A stretch of 7,762 nucleotides of DNA. Origin: Tannerellaceae bacterium. Its GTDB lineage: Bacteria; Bacteroidota; Bacteroidia; Bacteroidales; Tannerellaceae. Under the pieces are notes generated by a model. That model was not told the DNA's origin and ran no database searches. It was given only the letters and a program-made list of their open reading frames with translations. The stretch's first letter is position 1. Each line of letters starts with the position of its first letter. Positions 1-6,893 of this stretch are shown here, in pieces. The stretch lies in assembly GCA_020860805.1 (NCBI GenBank), contig JAJBTP010000330.1:1-7762 (forward strand), in the 5' to 3' direction. Both the position numbers and the translations under genes were made by a program.

Positions 1-7
1 GTCGTGA

Positions 8-108
8 GGATTTGCAATCCGAACTAAAATACCGCTTTTAAAAGCTAAAAAACGACCAGAAGCGGATTAAAAATCCTTATAATCTGTAAGCGGGGATTGA
101 AAATCCCC
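8..108. repeat. Cluster of three GGATT-N3-AATCC hairpins
   Basis: Three short palindromes share the plan GGATT, three bases, AATCC. They lie at 8-20 (loop TGC), 64-76 (loop AAA) and 92-108 (loop GAA, stem extended to GGGGATT/AATCCCC). A perfect 12-base palindrome, GCTTTTAAAAGC, lies between the first two at 34-45. GTCGT at 1-5 is the inverted match of ACGAC at 52-56. No reading frame of useful length crosses the region. I recall similar GGATT/AATCC elements between genes in Bacteroidota genomes, so an interspersed non-coding repeat is the best reading. The cluster may continue beyond the left edge. None of the hairpins is followed by a T-run, so they are not simple terminators. Confidence 0.6.
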
Positions 109-175
109 TTCAACCATTACAACTATTCCTCTGCAAATAGGCTGTTTCCGGGATTTATCGGGGAAAGTTTTGCTT

Positions 176-211
176 ATTACACCCCTCTGGCCCTTTTCAA
201 GAAGGGAAAAG
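176..211 (+). repeat. C-rich imperfect palindromic repeat, copy 1
   Basis: This element starts ATTACACCCC and contains the short stem CCCTT/AAGGG (191-195 with 202-206). It then ends in GAAAAG. It is closely similar over its whole length, and in the same orientation, to the copy at 4886-4920 next to the purF-like gene. It lies just beyond the terminator of carB. The match between two separate intergenic places marks it as an interspersed repeat and not as a gene-specific signal. Confidence 0.6.
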
Positions 212-226
212 TAAACAGAACGTTAT

Positions 227-260
227 AAAAAAGAGGACCGGAAATGCTCCGGCCCTCTTC
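227..260 (-). terminator. Rho-independent terminator of the carAB operon
   Basis: Read on the minus strand, a 12-pair stem (231-242 with 248-259, including one G-U pair) closes a five-base loop and is followed directly by six T residues (232-227, the first two shared with the stem foot). It begins 32 bases after the carB stop codon. The opposite strand has no T-run after the stem, so termination is expected in the carB direction only. Confidence 0.9.
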
Positions 261-291
261 TGGTGATGATTTATGTATGTAAAAGCTGGTT

Positions 292-3200
292 TTATTTATA
301 TTCTTTCCAGCTTTTGATTTGTATTTCATCTATACTCAAGGTACAGAATGCCTGGATGAAGGCGTCTGCCAGACGTGCATTGGTCAGAAGCGGGATATTG
401 AGGTCGATAGCGGCACGGCGGATTTTGTATCCGTTATCTAATTCGCCTGCGGATAGGTCGCGGGGGATGTTGACTACCATATCGATTTTCTTTTCGCGCA
501 TCATTTCCAGTGCCTGGGGTTGTCCCTCTTCACTTGGCCAGTATACTAAGGTGCTTTCAATGCCATTTTCCTGCAGGAAGCGGTGGGTTCCGCCTGTGGC
601 AAAGAGTTTGTATCCTTTTTTATCCAGTATTTTGGCCGCATCCAGCATGTCTACTTTTTGCTTGGGGGTTCCTGTAGATAGCAGGATGTTTTTTTCCGGA
701 ATCCGGTATCCTACGGATAGCATACTATTGAGGATAGCTTCAGATGTATCGTCTCCCAGACATCCTACTTCTCCGGTTGACGCCATATCGACTCCTAACA
801 CCGGGTCTGCTTTTTGCAGACGGTTGAAAGAGAACTGGGATGCTTTGATTCCTACGTAGTCTAAATCAAAGACATTTTTATTGGGTTTCTCTACCGGAAG
901 TCCTAACATGACTTTGGTTGCCAGTTCGATAAAGTTTATTTTTAATACTTTACTTACGAACGGGAAACTACGGGATGCCCGGAGGTTACATTCGATTACT
1001 TTGATTTCATTTCCTTTTGCCAGGAACTGGATATTGAACGGACCGGAGATATTCAGTTCTTTCGCAATCTTTTTACTGATGCGTTTTATCCGGCGCATGG
1101 TTTCGTAATATAGTTTTTGTGCCGGGAACTGGATGGTTGCATCTCCACTGTGTACGCCTGCATATTCAATGTGTTCACTAATGGCGTACATCACGAATTC
1201 ACCGTTTGCTGCTACGGCGTCCATCTCTACTTCTTTAGCGTATTCGATGAACTGACTGACTACTACCGGGTGTTTTTTACTTACATTGGCTGCCAGTTTG
1301 AGGAAACGTTCCAATTCGTCTTTGTTAGAACATACGTTCATGGCGGCCCCACTTAATACGTAACTCGGACGTACTAATACGGGGAAGCCTACTTCCTCAA
1401 CGAAGTCATTAATATCGTCCAGGCTGCTAAGTTCTTTCCAGCGTGGCTGGTCTACCCCGATGCGGTCCAGCATGGCTGAGAATTTATGCCGGTCTTCTGC
1501 GTTATCAATGCTCTGGGCGGTTGTTCCCAGAATATTTACCTGTTGTTCGTCCAGACGGATAGCCAGGTTGTTGGGTATTTGTCCTCCGGTTGAAACGATT
1601 ACACCGTGTGGGTTTTCGAGTTCCAGAATATCCATTACACGTTCGAAGGTCAGCTCGTCAAAATAGAGACGGTCACACATATCGTAATCGGTCGATACGG
1701 TTTCCGGGTTGTAGTTGATCATGACGGAACGGTATCCTTCTTTACGGATGGTATTTAATGCCTGTACACCGCACCAGTCGAATTCTACTGAGCTTCCGAT
1801 GCGGTATGCGCCGGAGCCTAATACGACGATGGAATGTTTATCGCCCAGATAGTGTACATCGTTATCAGTTCCGCTATAGGTCAGGTACAGATAGTTGGTT
1901 TGTGCCGGATATTCGGCTGCCAGGGTATCTATTTGTTTGACCACCGGAACTATTCCTCTGCCTTTTCGTTCCTGACGGATTTCCAGAGAGGCATTTTCGC
2001 CATCGGTCATGTTTTCTTTAAACAGGGCACGTGCTATCTGGTAATCCGAGAAGCCTTGTACTTTGACTATCCGGAATAGTTCATCCGGTATTTCCTGTGG
2101 CTGGTTGCATGCTTCCAGCCGGGTGGCTGTCTGATAGATGTCATAGAGTTTATGCAGGAACCATTTATCAATTTTTGTCAGGTCATGTATCTGGTCGATG
2201 GTATATCCTACACGGAAGGCTTTACTGATGACGAATACACGACGGTCGGTTGGTTCGCGCAGGGCTTTATCAATATCGGAAATAACCAGTTCTTTGTTTT
2301 CCACAAATCCGTGCATACCCTGCCCTATCATACGCAGTCCTTTCTGGATCGCTTCTTCGAAGGTGCGGCCGATGGCCATTACTTCGCCGACTGATTTCAT
2401 GCTGGAGCCTAATTCACGGTCTACGCCGTGGAATTTACCTAAATCCCAGCGGGGGATTTTACACACGATGTAATCCAAAGCAGGTTCAAAGAAAGCGCTG
2501 GTTGTTTTGGTTACGGAGTTATTGAGGTCGAACAATCCGTATCCTAATCCTAATTTTGCCGCTACAAATGCCAGCGGATATCCGGTTGCTTTGGATGCCA
2601 GTGCGGATGAACGGCTCAGACGGGCATTTACTTCGATTACACGGTAATCTTCGCTTTCGGTATCGAATGCGTATTGTACGTTACATTCTCCTACGATTCC
2701 GATATGACGGATGATTTTAATAGCCAGTTCACGCAGTTTGTGGTATTCGGCATTTGTCAGGGTTTGTGAAGGGGCTACTACGATACTCTCACCAGTATGG
2801 ATACCCAGCGGGTCGAAGTTCTCCATATTACACACGGCAATACAGTTGTCGAAACGGTCACGTACGACTTCGTATTCTATTTCTTTCCATCCTTTTAGAC
2901 TTTTCTCGACTAATACCTGTGGGGAGAAGGAGAAGGCTTTTTCTGCCAATACATTTAATTCTTCTTCGTTATCACAGAAGCCGGAGCCTAATCCGCCCAG
3001 GGCATAAGCAGCACGAATAATAACCGGATAGCCTAATTCGGCGGCGGCACGGCGTGCATCTTCTATATTTTCTACAGCTTCGCTTTTGATGGTCTTTACA
3101 TTGATCTCATCAAGCTTACGAACGAAGAGTTCACGGTCTTCCGTATCTATGATTGCCTGTACCGGAGTACCCAGTACACGAACATTGTATTTTTCAAGAA

Positions 3201-3513
3201 TACCGTTCTGGTATAGGTTTACCCCACAGTTCAGGGCTGTCTGTCCACCGAATGCTAACAGGATTCCGTCCGGACGTTCTTTTTCGATTACTTTTTCTAC
3301 AAAGTAAGGAGTGACCGGAAGGAAGTAAACGGTGTCGGCTACGCCTTCAGAGGTTTGTATGGTGGCTATGTTTGGGTTAATTAATACGATTTCGATGCCC
3401 TCTTCTTTGATGGCTTTTAATGCTTGTGAACCTGAATAGTCAAATTCGCCTGCTTCGCCGATTTTTAGTGCTCCTGAACCGAGTATTAATACTTTCCTGA
3501 TATTTAAATCCAT
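292..3513 (-). CDS. carB: Carbamoyl-phosphate synthase large subunit
   Basis: CarB makes carbamoyl phosphate from bicarbonate, two ATP and ammonia supplied by CarA, for pyrimidine and arginine synthesis in the cytoplasm. The 1073 residues match the usual bacterial length (about 1070). The order is carboxyphosphate half with ATP-grasp 1 (about 1-400), oligomerisation domain (about 400-555, with EPTDRR at 420-425), carbamoyl-phosphate half with ATP-grasp 2 (about 556-935) and an MGS-like allosteric domain (about 936-1073). The internal duplication shows in GSGALKIGEAGEFDYSG (12-28) and GSGAYRIGSSVEFDWCG (566-582). ECNLRASRSFPFVSK (841-855) and NYNPETVSTDYDMCDRLYFD (600-619) resemble animal CPS more than E. 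coli CarB. In the allosteric domain Trp992 and Pro1017 replace residues of the E. coli UMP site. The ATG at 3513 is the natural start, at the beginning of the conserved N-terminus, 33 bases after carA. Confidence 0.97.
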   Translation of the reverse strand: MDLNIRKVLILGSGALKIGEAGEFDYSGSQALKAIKEEGIEIVLINPNIATIQTSEGVADTVYFLPVTPYFVEKVIEKERPDGILLAFGGQTALNCGVNLYQNGILEKYNVRVLGTPVQAIIDTEDRELFVRKLDEINVKTIKSEAVENIEDARRAAAELGYPVIIRAAYALGGLGSGFCDNEEELNVLAEKAFSFSPQVLVEKSLKGWKEIEYEVVRDRFDNCIAVCNMENFDPLGIHTGESIVVAPSQTLTNAEYHKLRELAIKIIRHIGIVGECNVQYAFDTESEDYRVIEVNARLSRSSALASKATGYPLAFVAAKLGLGYGLFDLNNSVTKTTSAFFEPALDYIVCKIPRWDLGKFHGVDRELGSSMKSVGEVMAIGRTFEEAIQKGLRMIGQGMHGFVENKELVISDIDKALREPTDRRVFVISKAFRVGYTIDQIHDLTKIDKWFLHKLYDIYQTATRLEACNQPQEIPDELFRIVKVQGFSDYQIARALFKENMTDGENASLEIRQERKGRGIVPVVKQIDTLAAEYPAQTNYLYLTYSGTDNDVHYLGDKHSIVVLGSGAYRIGSSVEFDWCGVQALNTIRKEGYRSVMINYNPETVSTDYDMCDRLYFDELTFERVMDILELENPHGVIVSTGGQIPNNLAIRLDEQQVNILGTTAQSIDNAEDRHKFSAMLDRIGVDQPRWKELSSLDDINDFVEEVGFPVLVRPSYVLSGAAMNVCSNKDELERFLKLAANVSKKHPVVVSQFIEYAKEVEMDAVAANGEFVMYAISEHIEYAGVHSGDATIQFPAQKLYYETMRRIKRISKKIAKELNISGPFNIQFLAKGNEIKVIECNLRASRSFPFVSKVLKINFIELATKVMLGLPVEKPNKNVFDLDYVGIKASQFSFNRLQKADPVLGVDMASTGEVGCLGDDTSEAILNSMLSVGYRIPEKNILLSTGTPKQKVDMLDAAKILDKKGYKLFATGGTHRFLQENGIESTLVYWPSEEGQPQALEMMREKKIDMVVNIPRDLSAGELDNGYKIRRAAIDLNIPLLTNARLADAFIQAFCTLSIDEIQIKSWKEYK

Positions 3514-3546
3514 ATGTCTTGTTTGTTTTTTTTTTGCTGGGTGGAA
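3514..3546 (-). promoter_or_regulatory. A-rich carA-carB spacer with A10 tract
   Basis: The 33-base spacer between carA stop and carB start reads, on the coding strand, through an uninterrupted run of ten A (3535-3526) and then ACAAACAAGACAT before the ATG. There is no Shine-Dalgarno sequence. A-rich, unstructured leaders are the usual way Bacteroidota genes recruit ribosomes, so this stretch probably acts as the carB translation initiation region within one carAB mRNA. Confidence 0.55.
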
Positions 3547-4665
3547 TTAATCTTCTTTGGTTATGTATTCAGGCAGTTTTCCGGTTTCGAGTGTTTCGGC
3601 AAACAGGTCAAACATAAACGCTGTGTCTGTCGGCCCACTGGATGCTTCCGGGTGGAACTGTGAGGAGAAGAATGGTTTTGTGGTATGACGGATTCCTTCA
3701 TTGGTTCCATCGTTCATATTCAGAAACAGGGGACGCCATTCATTGCTCAGCGAATCATTATCTACGGCATAGCCATGATTCTGGGAGGTAATAAAGCATT
3801 TATTGGTTCCAACCATCCGTACGGGCTGGTTGTGGCTACGGTGTCCGTATTTTAGTTTATAGATAGAGGCTCCACCTGCTTTTGCCAGTAATTGATTACC
3901 CATACAGATGCCACACACCGGCTTATTTCCCTGCAGGGCTTTGCGGATGTTCTGAACGGCTGCATCGCAGGTATCCGGGTCGCCCGGCCCGTTACTGATG
4001 AAGAGTCCGTCCCATTCCAGCCGGTTAAAATCATAATCCCAGGGTACCCGGATGACGGTAAGGTTACGGTCTAACAGACAGCGGATAATGTTATGTTTTA
4101 CGCCGCAGTCTACCAGTACTACTTTTTTCTTTCCTTCGCCTTCTCCGTAATTGATTACGTCTTTGCAGGATACATTGGCTACCTGGTTTTCTGCATTCGG
4201 GTCGCGGAAATCTATTTCCTGCGCATCGCCGAATACGATTTTCCCCTTCATGCTTCCTTTTTCGCGAAGTAGTTTGGTTAATGAGCGGGTATCGATTCCG
4301 TATAGTCCGGGAATTTGTTCGCTTTTCAACCATTCTCCCAGACTTTCTACAGCATTCCAGTGATTATATTCATGGCTATAATCGCTGATGATTATGGCCT
4401 CACAGTGTATTTTTTCACTTTCCATAAAAGTGGCCACTCCGTCACCACGGAATGAGCGGTCGGGTACACCATAGTTTCCTACTAATGGATAGGTCAGGAC
4501 GATTATTTGTCCGGCATAGGATGGGTCAGTCAGGCTTTCCGGATATCCGGTCATAGCAGTATTGAATACTACTTCTCCGGCTACCGGTTTCTCATAGCCG
4601 AAAGAATACCCCCGGAATTCACTTCCATCGTCTAAAATCAATGTTGCTGTTCTGTCTGTTTGCAT
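3547..4665 (-). CDS. carA: Carbamoyl-phosphate synthase small subunit (glutaminase)
   Basis: CarA hydrolyses glutamine and passes ammonia through a tunnel to CarB. The 372 residues fit the family (about 360-385). The N-terminal CPSase small-chain domain covers about 5-140, with the conserved FNTAMTGYPESLTDPSYAGQ stretch (34-53). The class I glutamine amidotransferase domain follows at about 180-360. The nucleophile is Cys254 in GICMGNQ (252-258), where many bacteria have GICLGHQ, and the His338/Glu340 pair lies in SQFHPEAS (335-342). NGPGDP (225-230) is the usual glycine-rich motif near the oxyanion site. The ATG at 4665 sits just before the conserved start (ATLILDDGSEFRG). carB follows after 33 bases, so the two are co-transcribed. 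The 257-base gap to the purF-like gene upstream leaves open whether carA has its own promoter; no convincing -7 element was found there. Confidence 0.97.
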   Translation of the reverse strand: MQTDRTATLILDDGSEFRGYSFGYEKPVAGEVVFNTAMTGYPESLTDPSYAGQIIVLTYPLVGNYGVPDRSFRGDGVATFMESEKIHCEAIIISDYSHEYNHWNAVESLGEWLKSEQIPGLYGIDTRSLTKLLREKGSMKGKIVFGDAQEIDFRDPNAENQVANVSCKDVINYGEGEGKKKVVLVDCGVKHNIIRCLLDRNLTVIRVPWDYDFNRLEWDGLFISNGPGDPDTCDAAVQNIRKALQGNKPVCGICMGNQLLAKAGGASIYKLKYGHRSHNQPVRMVGTNKCFITSQNHGYAVDNDSLSNEWRPLFLNMNDGTNEGIRHTTKPFFSSQFHPEASSGPTDTAFMFDLFAETLETGKLPEYITKED

Positions 4666-4679
4666 AATGAAATCATATC

Positions 4680-4705
4680 CACTCCCCAGCCCCTAAAGGG
4701 AGGGA
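4680..4705 (+). repeat. C-rich imperfect palindromic repeat, copy 2 (divergent)
   Basis: The stretch CACTCCCCAGCCCCTAAAGG continued by GAGGG has the same layout as the other C-rich copies: a CACxCCCC block, a two-base step, then CCCCT facing AGGG. It lacks the CTCAAGAG core and has only a short four-pair stem (4691-4694 with 4697-4700). It lies 15 bases upstream of the carA start codon, so it would sit in the carA 5' leader if transcription comes from further up. It is the least certain member of the family. Confidence 0.4.
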
Positions 4706-4759
4706 TTGGATTGTTTTATTGTTTATATTTCGTTTTTACTTTTCACTATTGTTCTCAAT

Positions 4760-4793
4760 ATTCCCCTCTCAAGAGGGGTTAGGGGGTGTGTTA
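4760..4793 (-). repeat. C-rich imperfect palindromic repeat, copy 3 (inverted)
   Basis: Read on the minus strand this is CACACCCCCTAACCCC followed by TCTTGAGAGGGGAAT, so it lies opposite to copies 1 and 4. The core stem is CCCCTC/GAGGGG (4763-4768 with 4773-4778) with a four-base loop. No T-run follows on either strand, so it is not a typical terminator. It lies in the gap between the purF-like gene and carA. Confidence 0.6.
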
Positions 4794-4885
4794 TAAAATC
4801 ACTATCCCTCAAAGTCATGTATCGTTATTTCGCAATTAAAAGTTTAGACTATACAGTAGTTGTTATATAAACTTTTGTTCCTTAA

Positions 4886-4922
4886 ATTACACACCCCTGG
4901 CCCCTCTCAAGAGGGAAAAGGG
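4886..4922 (+). repeat. C-rich imperfect palindromic repeat, copy 4, abutting the purF-like stop codon
   Basis: This copy reads ATTACACACCCCTGGCCCC, then TCTCAAGAGGGAAAAGGG, with a CCCTC/GAGGG stem (4902-4906 with 4911-4915). It matches copy 1 (176-211) almost base for base and ends directly against the stop codon of the purF-like gene at 4923. With inverted copy 3 it forms a longer inverted repeat: 4773-4790 can pair with 4890-4906, with one bulged base and two G-U pairs on the plus-strand transcript. Confidence 0.6.
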
Positions 4923-6827
4923 TTAAAATGCGATTTTCATCCCTTTATTAAAATACACATCTTCCATGTAGTTAATAAATGCTTTATTTACCAGACGGAT
5001 TCCTCCGGGTGTGGGATAATCTCCTGAAAAATACCAATCGCCCGGATGGTCGGGACAGGATGCATGTAAACCTTCCAGTGTCTGGTAAACGATTTCAACT
5101 TTTGCACGGGTTCCTGCCGGTGTCAACAGTTCGACCATTTTAGCTGAAATCTCTTCGTTTGTAAATGGTTCATAAATGTCTTTCACATAATTCACCAGTT
5201 TATCCGGGGATTCAGCCTGTTGTTTCTTCGCTTTCTGATAGGCTACCAGCAATACATCTTCCCTTCCCCGCTCTTCCAGCAAAGCGACCGCAGCACGGAA
5301 TGCGATAAACTCATTCATGCGTGACATATCAATTCCATAATAATCCGGATACCGGACCTGTGGTGAAGAGGATACGATAACGATCTTTTTGGGTTGTAAC
5401 CTGTCGAGTATTTTTATAATACTTTGCCGGAGGGTTGTACCCCGTACAATGCTATCATCTATTACTACCAGATTATCCGTTCCGGGACAAATACTTCCGT
5501 ATGTAACGTCATACACATGCGCTGCCAAATCGTTGCGGCTGTTTCCTTCGGCTATAAAGGTACGTAATTTTATATCTTTTATGGCAACTTTTTCACACCG
5601 AACTTTCATGGATAAAATTCGTTCCAGTTCTTCTTCCTGTAGCAGGTGGGAGCGGTCGGCAATCCAGTCTTTTTTAATTTGGTTCAGGTATTCGTTCAAT
5701 CCTTCCTGCATCCCGAAGTAGGCCACTTCGGCAGTGTTAGGTATAAAGGAAAAGACTGTATTTTTTAAATCATTATCAACTGCTTTCAGGATATGGGGTA
5801 CCAGATTTTCACCCAGCCGTTTCCGTTCCCGGTAAATATCCCGGTCACTTCCGCGTGAGAAGTAAATCCGTTCAAAGGAACAGGCCTGGTTTTCTTTGGG
5901 TTCTATTATCTGTGAAATTTTTACTTCTCCTTTTTTGGATACGAATATGGCTTCGCCCCGGTTGAGTTCTTTGATTTCCTCAGCGGGTACATCCATGGCG
6001 GTCTGGATAACGGGACGCTCGGATGCGAGTACCATAATTTCGTCGTCTACATAGTAAAAAGCCGGACGGATTCCCCAGGGGTCACGCATGCTGAATGTTT
6101 CTCCGCTTCCGGTTAATCCACAAATCACGTAGCCTCCGTCCCATACCGGTGTACATTCTTTCAGGACATTCGACAGATCCATCTGGTCTTCTATGGCGTG
6201 TGTTATATCCATCCCGGATAATCCCTGCTCCTGGCTTTGTTTAAAAAGCCGTTCGACTTCACGATCCAGCCGGTGTCCCATCTGCTCCAGGATGATATAG
6301 GTATCTGAATAAACACGGGGGTGTTGTCCTATGGCTGTTATCTGGCTAAAGATATCTTCTACATTGGTCAGATTGAAGTTTCCGCATAACGCCAGATTCT
6401 TTGCGCGCCAGTTATTGCGGCGTAAAAAGGGGTGTATATAGGAAATTCCTGTTTTCCCGGTGGTGCTGTAGCGTAAATGCCCCATATAGAGTTCTCCGGC
6501 AAAAGGGAGGTTCTTTTTCGCATAAAGGGGATCTAAAAGTTTTGCCTTTTCGATCCCTTTATATCTATCGTGTACATTTGAAAATATTTCTGTTATAGCG
6601 CCTGTCCCCATGGCTCTTTCCCGGAACATATATTCTTCACCGGGATTGGCTTCGAGTTTGACACATGCCAGTCCTGCTCCTTCCTGTCCGCGGTTATGCT
6701 GTTTTTCCATCAATAAATAAAGCTTGTTAAGCCCGTACATCCATGACCCGAATTTCTGGTGATAGTATTGCAGGGGTTTAAGCAGCCGAATCATAGCGAC
6801 TCCACACTCATGCTTTAATTGTTCCAT
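4923..6827 (-). CDS. purF: PurF-like amidophosphoribosyltransferase, long Bacteroidota form
   Basis: Canonical PurF converts PRPP and glutamine to 5-phosphoribosylamine, the first committed purine step. An N-terminal Ntn (class II) glutamine amidotransferase domain (about 8-300) begins at Cys8 in HECGVAM, implying removal of a seven-residue propeptide. HNRGQEGAG (44-52), GHLRYSTTG (116-124), GNFNLTN (149-155), SDT (174-176) and RDPWGIRP (248-255) follow. The phosphoribosyltransferase domain (about 315-520) has the PRPP loop VVIDDSIVRGTT (454-465) and YYGIDM (496-501). At 634 residues it exceeds the E. coli (505) and B. subtilis (476) enzymes. The excess includes a helical insertion at about 371-408 and a C-terminal extension. 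Phe151 stands where the second oxyanion-hole residue is normally Gly. The fold is certain; the exact reaction is less so, because a second standard PurF may exist elsewhere in the genome. The ATG at 6827 gives the expected short propeptide. It is co-oriented with carAB. Confidence 0.88.
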   Translation of the reverse strand: MEQLKHECGVAMIRLLKPLQYYHQKFGSWMYGLNKLYLLMEKQHNRGQEGAGLACVKLEANPGEEYMFRERAMGTGAITEIFSNVHDRYKGIEKAKLLDPLYAKKNLPFAGELYMGHLRYSTTGKTGISYIHPFLRRNNWRAKNLALCGNFNLTNVEDIFSQITAIGQHPRVYSDTYIILEQMGHRLDREVERLFKQSQEQGLSGMDITHAIEDQMDLSNVLKECTPVWDGGYVICGLTGSGETFSMRDPWGIRPAFYYVDDEIMVLASERPVIQTAMDVPAEEIKELNRGEAIFVSKKGEVKISQIIEPKENQACSFERIYFSRGSDRDIYRERKRLGENLVPHILKAVDNDLKNTVFSFIPNTAEVAYFGMQEGLNEYLNQIKKDWIADRSHLLQEEELERILSMKVRCEKVAIKDIKLRTFIAEGNSRNDLAAHVYDVTYGSICPGTDNLVVIDDSIVRGTTLRQSIIKILDRLQPKKIVIVSSSPQVRYPDYYGIDMSRMNEFIAFRAAVALLEERGREDVLLVAYQKAKKQQAESPDKLVNYVKDIYEPFTNEEISAKMVELLTPAGTRAKVEIVYQTLEGLHASCPDHPGDWYFSGDYPTPGGIRLVNKAFINYMEDVYFNKGMKIAF

Positions 6828-6849
6828 TAGTTAATTTTGTTTGCTTATT

Positions 6850-6893
6850 TTGATTACAAAGATACTGCTTTTCATTTACATTATGATTAAAAG
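6850..6893 (-). promoter_or_regulatory. Predicted Bacteroidota-type promoter of the purF-like gene
   Basis: On the minus strand TATCTTTG (6864-6857) matches the Bacteroides -7 consensus TAnnTTTG exactly. The upstream -33 element is poor: the nearest candidate is the T-run TTTTAA (6892-6887), a little further away than the usual 19-21 bases. Transcription would start near 6850, giving a leader of roughly 20-30 AT-rich bases before the ATG at 6827. This is the only exact -7 match that I found upstream of the three nucleotide genes. Confidence 0.5.

Noticed and set aside
1..226. CRISPR-like array, because of the repeated palindromes
   Set aside because: The units are 13-17 bases with different loops and uneven spacing (56 and 30 bases), with no constant-length repeats or spacers.
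263..859. A 198-codon open frame on the plus strand inside carB
   Set aside because: It lies opposite the allosteric end of carB, a clear conserved gene, and its translation shows no recognisable domain. It is an antisense shadow, as are the other plus-strand frames across carB, carA and the purF-like gene.
4091..4333. An 80-codon minus-strand frame within carA
   Set aside because: It overlaps carA in another frame, is rich in Arg and Lys as expected of an out-of-frame reading, and matches no family I know.
4763..4778. CCCCTC/GAGGGG hairpin as a terminator between the purF-like gene and carA
   Set aside because: No T-run follows on either strand, and the same palindrome recurs elsewhere as part of a repeat family.
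4810..4817. TGACTTTG on the minus strand as a -7 element for carA
   Set aside because: It has TG in place of TA, and no -33 element lies at the right distance (the nearest TTG is only 15 bases away). Too weak to call.
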